This document shows, in pieces, positions 1 to 7,042 of a stretch of DNA of 17,820 nucleotides. This DNA comes from Pavlovales sp. CCMP2436 (taxonomy: Eukaryota; Haptophyta; Pavlovophyceae; Pavlovales). Position numbers and translations under genes: made by a program. Numbering within the stretch: the stretch's first letter is position 1; every line of letters starts with the position of its first letter. The stretch lies in the NCBI GenBank assembly GCA_026770615.1, contig MU631416.1, forward strand, positions 209,700-227,519, in the 5' to 3' direction. The notes below the pieces were generated by a model. The model ran no database searches. It had not been told where the DNA came from and worked only from the letters and a program-made list of their open reading frames with translations.

Positions 1-978
1 GCCGCCGTCAAGCATACCGCCGCAGAGCCCGCCGCTCCGCCCAGCCCGCTGCTGCTGCTGAGCCTGCCGGAGAGCTCACCGCCCAGCCAATTGCGCAGCC
101 CGATCTACATCTTTGTCGTGATCCTCGGTCGCCAGACGCTCGTGCTCGAGGTGAAGCCACACTTTACGGTCGGAATGGTCAAAGACGCCATCAAGCACAA
201 GACCGGCATCGCACCCGATCTTTACTTCCTCACCTGCGAAGGCAGACAGTTGGACGACCAGCGCCCACTTCGGGATTACGACATCGAGAACGAGGCGACA
301 CTGCGCTCTACGTGCCGCATTCGAGGTGGTGCGCCAGCGCAAGTGCCAGCTCCCCAAGACACCCCCATCGCAGCCCACATCATTACGTCCTACTGCAAGA
401 TACATGCACTGCTCCACGCAGCGGGCGGCCCGATCAGAGTTGACCGTACCCGTCGGGGGCGCACGCTCGCACGCGCGATCCTCGCCGCGCTGCCCGTCGA
501 GCCGAAGGCCATCGCGCCTAGTGAGGTGCCTCCGGACCAGAGCCCAGAAGAAACACTTGTGGCCTCGGACAAGAATCTCAAGAAGGCATTCCATCAGAGC
601 TGCGCCAAGGGGCTGTACATCGACAAGCTCTGGCGCAGAGCCGAGGGCTGCACCGTACTTCATGAGCTCGCGGCCACCTTGATTTACACCATCTGCCAAC
701 GTGCACCGCAAGCCATTGACAGCACTACCACAATTGGGTTCATTCAAGAAGTCCGTGTGCAGCCTCAGCATCTCCACCTAAACGACGTGGAGCCTCTCCC
801 CAACTACCGCGCCACCGGTTGGAAAGGGCTGTGTGTAAGGAGAGTACCACAAGAGGACAGTTCTGGCATAATCGGCATCCAAGGGACTGTCTTCGATCCT
901 GTAGGCGAGAAAGGCGTCGTCGGTCTAAAAAGCCTTGAAAAGCGCGCGGTGGTCTGGTTGTTCCCTATAGTATTATAG
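1..978 (+). CDS. Ubiquitin-like domain protein, 5'-partial, probable flanking host gene
   Basis: The frame is open from the first base, so the start lies outside the window. After an Ala/Pro/Leu-rich leader, nt 103-330 encode exactly 76 residues that align without gaps to ubiquitin and end in RGG. Seen by alignment: the positions of Lys27 and Lys33 are kept, but Lys48 is Arg, Lys63 is Asn and the Ile44 patch is changed. It is therefore a diverged ubiquitin-like module, not ubiquitin. About 215 residues follow the RGG, so the module could be cleaved off or serve as a fusion domain; I do not recognise that part. The last codons (WLFPIVL then TAG at 976-978) fall inside the ATTATAGGG repeat tract, so the natural C-terminus may be lost. 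Its position outside the TIR suggests host DNA next to the insertion. A captured or mobile-element gene is an alternative. Confidence 0.6.
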   Translation, partial: AAVKHTAAEPAAPPSPLLLLSLPESSPPSQLRSPIYIFVVILGRQTLVLEVKPHFTVGMVKDAIKHKTGIAPDLYFLTCEGRQLDDQRPLRDYDIENEATLRSTCRIRGGAPAQVPAPQDTPIAAHIITSYCKIHALLHAAGGPIRVDRTRRGRTLARAILAALPVEPKAIAPSEVPPDQSPEETLVASDKNLKKAFHQSCAKGLYIDKLWRRAEGCTVLHELAATLIYTICQRAPQAIDSTTTIGFIQEVRVQPQHLHLNDVEPLPNYRATGWKGLCVRRVPQEDSSGIIGIQGTVFDPVGEKGVVGLKSLEKRAVVWLFPIVL

Positions 979-1160
979 GGAGTCGAGCTGTCCTTGATCT
1001 GATTATAGGGAATCGAGATCGAATTATAGGGTCGGGTGTTAGAATTATAGGGAATCGAGATAGAGATTATACGAAATCTAGTTAGAATTATAGGGTCGGG
1101 TGTAGAATTATAGGGAATCGAGACAGATTATAGGGAATCGATGTAGAATTATAGGAAATT
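969..1160. repeat. Degenerate ATTATAGGG-containing tandem repeat tract
   Basis: The core ATTATAGGG recurs about eight times, at roughly 972, 1002, 1023, 1044, 1087, 1107, 1127 and, degenerate, 1148. It is usually followed by AATCGAGA or TCGGGTGT. Spacing is irregular, about 20-35 bp. The tract sits between the ubiquitin-like gene and the left TIR and overlaps the last codons of that gene. It could be host satellite at the insertion point or the outermost part of the element. Confidence 0.7.
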
Positions 1161-1203
1161 CGAGAAAGAGCCAGAGAGGGGGCGGCTGTCCTCGGTTTTC
1201 GTC

Positions 1204-1620
1204 GACGAGGATGTTGCGATGTGTGCTTCGGCGGCGATGTCGCGATGTGTGCTTCGAAGGACGGCGGCGGCGTTGTTGCGATGTGTGCGTCGGCGCGGTA
1301 TGTTGCGATGTCGAAAAACGGGAATGCCAAGGTTCAAGGAAAATCGGGAATGGCAGGATGACGACGAGGCGACGGAGATGTGTGCGTCGGCGGCGATGTC
1401 GCGATGTGTGCTTCGAAGGACGGCGGCGGCGATGTTGCGATGTGTGCGTCGGCGCGGTATGTTGCGATGTCGAAAAAACGGGAATGCCAAGGTTCAAGGA
1501 AAATCGGGAATGGCAGGATGACGACGAGGCGACGGTGATGTGTGCGGTAGGTGGGCGGCGGCTACGTAGGTGATGTGTGCGACGAAGGCCGATGTGGGGG
1601 AAGGGTGTGGCCTAGGAGGA
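1204..1620. repeat. Left terminal inverted repeat, containing two ~159-bp tandem units
   Basis: Positions 1450-1545 match the reverse complement of about 17725-17820 almost exactly, with one missing G at the right end. After about 25 divergent bases, 1571-1620 pair with 17651-17700. The left TIR contains two tandem units, 1204-1362 and 1363-1522, plus the start of a third at 1523; GACGAGG recurs at 1204, 1363 and 1523. The unit is rich in GCGATGTGTGC. The outer boundary is not certain because the right counterpart is cut by the window edge. Long open frames on both strands here are by-products of the repeat and are not called as genes. Confidence 0.85.
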
Positions 1621-1702
1621 GACTAACAAGACCTAACGAGACCTAACAATACCTAACAAGAGCCAACGTGAGCCAACGTGAGCCAGCGCGGTCTAACAAG
1701 AA
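1621..1702. repeat. 10-bp tandem array inside the left TIR
   Basis: About eight decamers of the type ACAAGACCTA / ACGTGAGCCA follow each other with substitutions: GACTAACAAG, ACCTAACGAG, ACCTAACAAT, ACCTAACAAG, AGCCAACGTG twice, AGCCAGCGCG, GTCTAACAAG. The array starts where the homology to the right TIR ends. The right TIR has a matching inner array of a different sequence (17557-17660). Confidence 0.8.
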
Positions 1703-1751
1703 TCACGGTTGTAGCGCGGCAGGGATCGTTTGCGCGTCGTGATTCGTGCGC

Positions 1752-2096
1752 GATCAAATATGATTTTCCGCACGAGTTTGCCGGGTGTGAAGGTCTTCAA
1801 ATATGATCGCGCGACGAGAATCCCGCTCGCTCAAATATGACTCCTTTTGAGCATTTCCGCGTGCGTGCGCGCAGCAGGGGAAAAGCGTGGCAGGGCCCAT
1901 GGAGAATTATATTCGTGTTTTTCATTTTCCTGTGCGACCTTCTTTTCTCTAGATCTATTTTAGTAGTTTATATAAACCCCCACGCATCAAGAAAAGGCCA
2001 AAAGGAGTCATATTTGAGCGAGCAGGATTCCCGTGCGGCGATCATATTTGAAGACCCCTAGAGTCGACAAACTCGTGCAGGAAATCATATTTGAGC
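1752..2096. repeat. 98-bp inverted repeat with six TCAAATATGA motifs around a 150-bp centre
   Basis: The left arm (about 1752-1849) and right arm (about 1999-2096) are imperfect reverse complements. Each arm has three copies of TCAAATATGA (1754, 1797 and 1831), which appear as TCATATTTGA on the right (2008, 2042 and 2085). Spacings are 43 and 34 bp on the left and 34 and 43 bp on the right, an exact mirror. The centre (about 1850-1998) is T-rich towards its right side and holds a TATATAAA box near 1969-1976. This could be a binding-site array, an origin or promoter structure, or a small foldback/MITE insertion. No target-site duplication was obvious. Confidence 0.8.
1967..1977 (+). promoter_or_regulatory. 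TATA-box-like sequence in the centre of the inverted repeat
   Basis: TTTATATAAA lies in the spacer of the large inverted repeat. It is the best TATA match in the left non-coding region, but no convincing reading frame follows on either strand, so a promoter role is only a suggestion. Confidence 0.25.
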
Positions 2097-2220
2097 CGAT
2101 GATTCACCGAGTTTCCATGCAAGCCACGTCGTGAAAACACGAGTATAGCGTCAGAGGACCTGGAAGACACCGCGGACACACCGGGGACATCGGGAAAGTC
2201 AACTGGGGAGCACTTCCTAG

Positions 2221-2290
2221 AAATCGCCTCGGGCTACCGGAATATCACCTAAATCGGGCAACCGGAATATCACCTAAATCGCCTCGGGAT
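2221..2290. repeat. Short direct repeats (21 bp, 25-bp period)
   Basis: ACCGGAATATCACCTAAATCG occurs at 2236-2256 and 2261-2281. An outer pair, AAATCGCCTCGGG, occurs at 2221-2233 and 2276-2288, so the block begins and ends with the same 13 bases. The stretch is non-coding and may be a protein-binding array or a slippage product. Confidence 0.75.
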
Positions 2291-2376
2291 ACCTTACATA
2301 GCACAAACTAGGATTAAGCTAATAAGGGCTTGCAGCGACACACGCGAGCACCTGGAGGTCGGGGGAGGTGCAGTAG

Positions 2377-2640
2377 GTCTCTAAGGGTGGGCAGGAGGGT
2401 GGGGAAGCCACCGCGGTTCGTTTATCGCCTCGCCAGACCATGTTGAAAAAACGGGAAAACAGGTATGCGGGTATACCCTTTGGTAAAATGACGTTTTTGA
2501 AAAGTCGACTTTGCGGGCGTAGAAGGACGTCGGAGCGGCGGCGGGGCATCGGGGGGTGCGCCAGGGGTCCCAGGGGGTGGGTGGTAGGCGTGGGAGGCCA
2601 CCGAGGTACGATTATCGCCGCCAAAGACCAAATGAAAAAA
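2377..2640. repeat. Two diverged direct copies of a ~75-bp sequence, 189 bp apart
   Basis: 2377-2450 and 2566-2640 share a GGTC start, a G-rich stretch, GCCACCG.GGT, TTATCGCC, AGACCA and a GAAAAA end. Each copy is followed at similar distance by a small palindrome: GGGTATACCC at 2469-2478 after copy 1, and an ACCAA..TTGGT hairpin around GGGTACC near 2651-2670 after copy 2. No protein with family features is encoded. The arrangement looks like an old tandem duplication of a regulatory or replication module. Confidence 0.55.
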
Positions 2641-2940
2641 TCACACATTCACCAAAGGGTACCTTGGTCGAATGGGTGATTTCTTGATATCGAGAAATAG
2701 TTCGCCAGAGGTCGATGTAGACGGGTGGGGCGGTCACAGTGGACGCCACGGAGGTGTGTGCGATCGACCGGGAGCATGGAGAAGTGATGGAGACCGGCCG
2801 GGCGCAATGTGGTGCGTGTGCAAAAAAAAGTACAAGTTTTAGGGGGCTACTGGAATTGCACATCTTAGGGGGGCGAGGGCTACTGGGAGTAGCACACTCG
2901 CGAAAACGCGAATTTACGGAAGTTTTGAGTGTTGTCTTTG
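2641..2940. other. Non-coding stretch without a recognised gene
   Basis: Short open frames exist on both strands, but none has recognisable domains or a persuasive composition. I see a GGGGGCTACTGG / GAGGGCTACTGGGAG near-repeat around 2840-2890 and nothing else that I can name. Confidence 0.5.
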
Positions 2941-2950
2941 TTTTTTTTTT

Positions 2951-3000
2951 GGTCTTGGTGATTCTTGGTGGTTCTTGGTGGTTCTTGGTGGTTCTTGGAT
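2951..3000. repeat. 10-bp tandem array (GTTCTTGGTG) beyond the capsid gene
   Basis: Five decamers (GGTCTTGGTG, ATTCTTGGTG, GTTCTTGGTG twice, GTTCTTGGAT) lie between a T run ending at 2950 and an A run at 3005-3016. The array is 3' of the minus-strand major capsid gene, so it could be part of its transcript end. Confidence 0.8.
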
Positions 3001-3065
3001 GTTTAAAAAAAAAAAATTGGGTGATTTTTTGGTGATTTTGTATAAGGAGACACAGACTATGCAGA

Positions 3066-4334
3066 CTACGATTTGTACGACAGGAGCCCTCCCTGCGCCA
3101 CAAGCACCTTCTCATGTTGTACCCAAACGTCCACGTACAGGGCAGGATTATCGGCAGCGATCTTGGCTTCCCAAACGCAATGCATGACCTGGGTACTCAC
3201 CCCGTCCGACAAAGTCTCCGCGGATCGGGGGAAAGCCTGCAGGGATAACCCAACACAATACCCACCTCTGACCCATTGATATGAGCTCACACATGAACGC
3301 GAAGCTGCATCCGCGAGACCCCCTCCGATCGCGCGTGACAGTTCCATCCTCATCTCGGCAGCGCTGCCGGTGCAGTCGACGGGCGATTGGGGCATCACCA
3401 TCGAGCCCAGCCGAAATTTGTAATCCACCATACCCGCACGAGTCCGTTCGGTGACGCTTTTTCGGGTATGAGGAGATGCGACCGAAGACTCTCTAAGGGC
3501 GATGAAAATGTTGCAGGCGGAACTGACACGTACGGGGATTTGCACCGAGATGAATCCCGAGTTGGCGCTCACAGTCGAGCGATAATGAAAATAATCGTAT
3601 GTAGGAATAGTGATAAGCCCCCCGAGTTGATCAAACATTGCTTTCTCGAGAGCACCGTCCAGACGTACTTGAGAAATATGAAACTTGATGTTGGAAACGG
3701 TGCACCCCGTCACCGAAGCTTCGGCCGAGGCATAGGTACTCCACTCCACCTGGGGCGCGAGCTTCATTTCCAGACGAATGCTGTCCGTGAGGGCACTCAA
3801 GGGTAGCGCCTTATGACTGAGCGTACCGAGAAGATTCATGACCGGAAGAACAACGTTCAAAGATGAATTCGCCGGAATCGTTGCACCAGCCACGTTATAG
3901 TAACCTGCAGCGATGCTTGCAGGATCATTCGCATCGACCGAATAATCCGCTACTCCTCGCATAGTACCGCTAGACCTCAGACTGTCCAAATCAGTCGAAA
4001 AATCCTGTATCATGGAAAACAAAGCACCATACTAAGAAATTGAAGAAATGTGCTGGCTACCAAAATAGACATCCAATGCCTCAATGACGGCATGGGCGCC
4101 CGAGTCAAGCGTCATCGGTGTTGCATTGTTGTTCGATATAGTGAAGCCGATTCCTGAGAGACTGCAGTCCAAGTGGAGGCCGGGCTGCCCACACGGGATG
4201 TCCCACGAAGCTTTTTGACCTCCGCCAAGAGCGGCCATGCCCGTGCTTGGAGTAAGATAGCTCCGAATGCTCTTCGCCGGCGGGGCGAGGTCTCGAGGCA
4301 AAAACTGGAAATATGATGGGATAGCCTCGGTCAT
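3066..4334 (-). pseudogene. MCP: Major capsid protein (double jelly-roll, Polinton/PLV type), one in-frame TAG
   Basis: Two minus-strand frames, 4334-4032 and 4031-3066, are in the same register and separated by a single TAG at 4032-4034; together they span about 422 residues. The N-terminal part has an uncharged, Ser/Asn-rich strand pattern with a run like GIGFTISNNNATPMTLDSGA. The second part has alternating beta-strand composition, including SLNVVLPVMNLLG and TDSIRLEMKL, expected of Polinton-like double-jelly-roll capsids. The length is towards the short end for the family. It lies next to penton and pVI-like genes on the same strand, as in other elements of this class. The start ATG (4332-4334) follows a motif also found upstream of the pVI-like gene. 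The TAG follows QHISSIS and precedes YGALFSMIQDF, a well-formed stretch, so it looks like a point lesion. Assignment rests on context and strand pattern, not on a search. Confidence 0.72.
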
Positions 4335-4347
4335 TTTTGAAAAAGGA

Positions 4348-4361
4348 TTTATGTGTATAAG
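4348..4361 (-). promoter_or_regulatory. Shared upstream motif (TACACATAAA) of the capsid gene
   Basis: On the minus strand CTTATACACATAAA ends 13 nt before the MCP start codon, followed by a TCAAAAATG start context. The same TACACATAAA and TCAAAAATG pair precedes the pVI-like gene. This suggests a common late-gene promoter or leader element. Confidence 0.4.
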
Positions 4362-4377
4362 GACACTAGATTTTTAT

Positions 4378-4783
4378 TCAGATCATCTTGGCAAAACGAC
4401 GCCAACGACGCCAACCGACGTCATCAACGTCATCATCGTCAAGGATTAGCCACGCGTTCGAACTGGCTCGTCAGCCCCCGTAGCTCCTTCGATCCGTCCA
4501 CCCCAGAAGCGAAATTACCCAGCTGCCCTGCCACCCTGGCGCCGGCTGATAACCCGTTGAGCAAATCCCGTCCGAAGCCAAGCACCTCGCCCGCCCCCGG
4601 GATCCGTCCCAGCTCGCTGTTCTCAATTGCCGTCAAGCCAGATCGGGCGGTATTTGCGACCCTCGATGCTACGCCGGCTGCATTATGCAAAAAGTTTTCT
4701 GACTGTCGTCCAAATTTCTGTAGCGACGGGATCGCGTTGGACCCCCATCGTGCGGCGCTTCGTCCGAAACGTCCCCAGTTCAT
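4378..4783 (-). CDS. Small pVI-like virion protein (114 residues plus possible frame-shifted tail)
   Basis: The continuous frame runs from ATG at 4783 to TGA at 4439-4441. It is glycine-, serine- and arginine-rich with a Trp/Phe/Arg N-terminus (MNWGRFGRSAARWG) that can form an amphipathic helix, followed by low-complexity Ala/Gly/Asn sequence. Size, composition and position between MCP and penton resemble the adenovirus pVI/pX-type minor proteins known from Polintons and adintoviruses, which link capsid to genome and can disrupt membranes. This is inference from context. Just past its stop, in another minus-strand frame, lies a stretch of Asp residues followed by GWRRWRRFAKMI and TGA at 4378-4380. 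Such an acidic-then-basic tail would suit this protein, so a frame change near 4440 is likely. The feature boundary includes that tail; the strictly open part is 4439-4783. Confidence 0.55.
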
Positions 4784-4791
4784 TTTTGATG

Positions 4792-4805
4792 TTTATGTGT
4801 AATAG
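4792..4805 (-). promoter_or_regulatory. Shared upstream motif (TACACATAAA) of the pVI-like gene
   Basis: CTATTACACATAAA on the minus strand ends 8 nt before the start codon, followed by the same TCAAAAATG start context seen at the MCP gene. It is the second copy of the putative late promoter or leader motif. Confidence 0.4.
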
Positions 4806-4838
4806 TACACAAGATATTAATCGAAAACGGCAAAGTAG

Positions 4839-5641
4839 CTAGTCGACCATCACGTCTACAACTAAACTCCATGCCAATCCTTGTGTATCGTAGGCATTTT
4901 GGCTCTCATCTAGGAGGCTGATCACCACCGAGCTCAGGTTGCGCCTGCGAGCGTTCATGTAGGGCGCTGAATCCAATTTGAGCGTTGGATGCTCCCATAT
5001 CCCACAGAGACAGGTATGCCCGCTAACAAGTTCGTCGTATTCTCGCCAGCGCTTTTGAGCGAGTCCTGCACATCGAGTTCAAACGTCTCCGACGCTACCA
5101 GGATCATTCGAGCTCCACCGAGGTCCACCATCCGAGGTACAGAGGTAGGGACATCCGAGGGGATCGTTATATTGAAGCTAGTGTTCATTCCGAGTATTTT
5201 GTGAGCCGTCGTAGTCTCGTTTGTCGCTATGAAATTATTGCCAGCTTGACCGTGCGAGAAAATCAGTTTGTTCGAAAGGGAGTCAAAGAACGTGCTCACC
5301 CCTGCGGCCACCATGGCATTAGTCGAATTTATAGCACTGGAAAGGGACTCGCCGCTCGTGTATTGGGAAACAGGGATCGTAACAACCGACATCGCATCTC
5401 CTGCGAGCAACAGTACAAACTTGTTATTCTGGCTATTGACGTTGGGTTGCACGATGGGGATAGAGGCGCTCTCCAGACGAACGTACATGTTCTCGTTGCC
5501 GGCGAGAGAGAGTCCGGGAGTCAAATTAAAAACCACGCTGTCTGTTCTATCCGGGGAAATAATTAATTTGTCAGCTTGGTCAGAACACAGATATAGGCGA
5601 TGGAGCACCATGATCGTTTTCGTTATGTCAGTCGCAAACAT
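4839..5641 (-). pseudogene. Penton-type minor capsid protein, C-terminus in a shifted frame
   Basis: The frame from ATG 5641 codes for 228 residues to TGA at 4955. It has the order expected of Polinton/PLV and giant-virus penton (vertex) proteins: an N-terminal strand region (ENMYVRLESASIPIVQPNVN, then NNKFVLLL), an ISxYTSGESLSSAIN-like turn, VDLGGARMILVAS, and NLLAGIPVSVGYGS. Near 4985-5010 the sense moves to another minus-strand frame, which ends with NLSSVVISLLDESQNAYD and VVDVMVD before TAG at 4839-4841. That is a typical penton end (Leu-Leu-Asp-Glu turn followed by a final strand). The last ~25 residues of the first frame are therefore out of register. It is the first gene of the minus-strand structural block, 55 bp from the divergent 5697 gene. 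Confidence 0.72.
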
Positions 5642-5696
5642 TTTTTTTATCGGCCACCATTAAAAATCTAATGGACTTACAAGAACCACAGTTGTC
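5642..5696. promoter_or_regulatory. Divergent intergenic region between penton and the 5697 gene
   Basis: Only 55 bp separate the two oppositely directed start codons, so transcription signals for both blocks must lie here or within the genes. The region is A/T-rich, with a T8 run next to the penton ATG and TTAAAAATCTAA in the middle. No specific box is certain. Confidence 0.4.
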
Positions 5697-6146
5697 ATGG
5701 AAAAGAAGAACGAAGTATCCGAGGAGCCAGCAACTGTTACTGTCGTGCACCCCAATACACCGCAACCCGTCGTACCGGAAACAAGTTTGCCAGCGCAAGT
5801 CACTTCGACCGCCTCGTCGGTCGCCTCGTCGTCTGCTTCGCCAGCCGCGCCGGTCAAGGCAAAAAGAGTTCCATCTGAGAAGCAAAGACTAAACTACCTT
5901 GCGGCTAACGCTCGACGGATCCAAATCCTTACTGATGCAAAAACCATAAGGGTGGCGGAGGCGTCGGAAAAGGCTCGCGAGAAAGCAGCTCTTGAAGAGT
6001 ACGCACTGGCAATGAAGCTTGCTAGCAAGTACGGGTTCGTGCCCGGCTCCAACCAAACGCCTCAAACGTCTCAAATGCACCAAACGCCGCACCAGCAACC
6101 CACCCAACCGGAAGCGAACCCTACGCAGCCCCCACTTCGCTATTAG
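5697..6146 (+). CDS. Small hypothetical virion-block protein, Ser/Ala-rich with a charged helix
   Basis: This is an intact 149-residue frame that I do not recognise. Residues 1-55 are Pro/Thr/Val/Ser/Ala-rich and probably disordered. Residues 55-113 are strongly charged and helical in pattern (for example VAEASEKAREKAALEEYAL), suggesting a coiled coil or nucleic-acid-binding helix. The last 30 residues are Gln/Pro/Thr-rich (several QTP-type repeats). It lies between penton and packaging ATPase, at the divergent promoter. In related elements this slot often holds a small core or scaffold protein, but the sequence itself gives no function. Confidence 0.65.
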   Translation: MEKKNEVSEEPATVTVVHPNTPQPVVPETSLPAQVTSTASSVASSSASPAAPVKAKRVPSEKQRLNYLAANARRIQILTDAKTIRVAEASEKAREKAALEEYALAMKLASKYGFVPGSNQTPQTSQMHQTPHQQPTQPEANPTQPPLRY

Positions 6147-6223
6147 GAACGCCCGCCCATCACGATACGGTACGTGTAATCGTCTGTGACCGTAAAATAA
6201 ATATAGGCTAGGTGTAGACACAA

Positions 6224-7013
6224 ATGGGAGTATCGACTAAGCCCTCAGACGACCAGACGAAGGACCAACCTATGGACGCACCGACGGACCACTCGACCGA
6301 TCGTGTTCTGGAAGAAGTTAACGATATAAATCTAACAATTCCTCGATTTAGAGTTGATGGAGTGCTGGGCGACATCCCCCCGCCTTTACCGAACCAGCAC
6401 ATGTTTGCTTGCTACTGTGGACCTCCGCGCAGCGGCAAGACGAGTATTTCAACCGCCCTGCTCACACAAGTTTCTCCTAAAATATATGCAGGGATATTCG
6501 ATAACGTTCATCTGTTTGTACCAGCGACGAGCTTCGCATCTATGAGCGACTCTCCGTTCCAGGGCCACGACAAAGTTTATCACTCCTTGACAAAGGAGTC
6601 GCTTGAGCGTCTCATCACAAAGCTTGAAGTCGCATCTAAAAAGAAACAAAACAGTTTGGTTATTTTTGACGATTATGCTGCAGAAATGAAGGACGCATCA
6701 CTAGCGTCATTTCTCGGGCGACTAATTTCGTCGTCATCTCCGAGTTTCCGTGTGGTGTATCGTCCAGACGTATAAAGCCATACCGCTTACTCTCCGTAAG
6801 CTCATCTCATCTCTATTTCTATTTTGAGTGAGCAACCTTCGAGAGCTCGAAAGTATTCGGGAATAGCTGATTCCCCGTGACAAAAGCGAATTTCAAGCTC
6901 TTTATGACCATGTTTTTGCACCGGGCGTTTCCCAACACAATTTCATGTATATCGACGTAGGAAACGCAGAAATCTATAACCGATTTGCCAAATTAACATA
7001 CCGGGGGAAATAA
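6224..7013 (+). pseudogene. Genome-packaging ATPase (FtsK/HerA, A32-like), with one frame change and two stops
   Basis: ATG 6224 opens a 183-residue frame. Walker A is GPPRSGKT at residues 66-73, and Walker B is SLVIFDD at residues 144-150 with Asp149 and Asp150. This is the A32-type ATPase that drives DNA into the capsid in Polintons, virophages and large DNA viruses. Near 6755-6770 the sense passes to another plus-strand frame, which keeps the sensor and arm region (QTYKAIPLTLRKLIS, then LRELESIRE, then an FMYIDV strand) to TAA at 7011-7013. This second part is broken by TGA at 6825-6827 and TAG at 6864-6866. The whole would be about 262 residues, the usual family length. With three lesions this copy cannot make a complete enzyme, unless the lesions are assembly errors. 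Confidence 0.85.
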
Positions 7014-7042
7014 TATCCGACACAAGCACAAAGCAACAAGCA

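Noticed and set aside
76..777. Minus-strand 233-residue frame opposite the ubiquitin-like gene
   Set aside because: The plus strand has a clear ubiquitin-like alignment in the same interval; the minus frame is its shadow in GC-rich sequence.
969..1160. Telomere-like repeat
   Set aside because: ATTATAGGG is irregularly spaced with long variable spacers and is not a head-to-tail short telomeric unit.
1088..1573. Open frames on both strands (His/Thr/Arg- or Cys/Arg-rich) across the left TIR
   Set aside because: They repeat with the 159-bp tandem unit, lack domain features and overlap each other in several frames; they are by-products of the repeat.
2612..3187. Several 70-170-residue frames on both strands in the left arm
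   Set aside because: They translate homopolymers and decamer repeats or lie antisense to the capsid gene; no family features.
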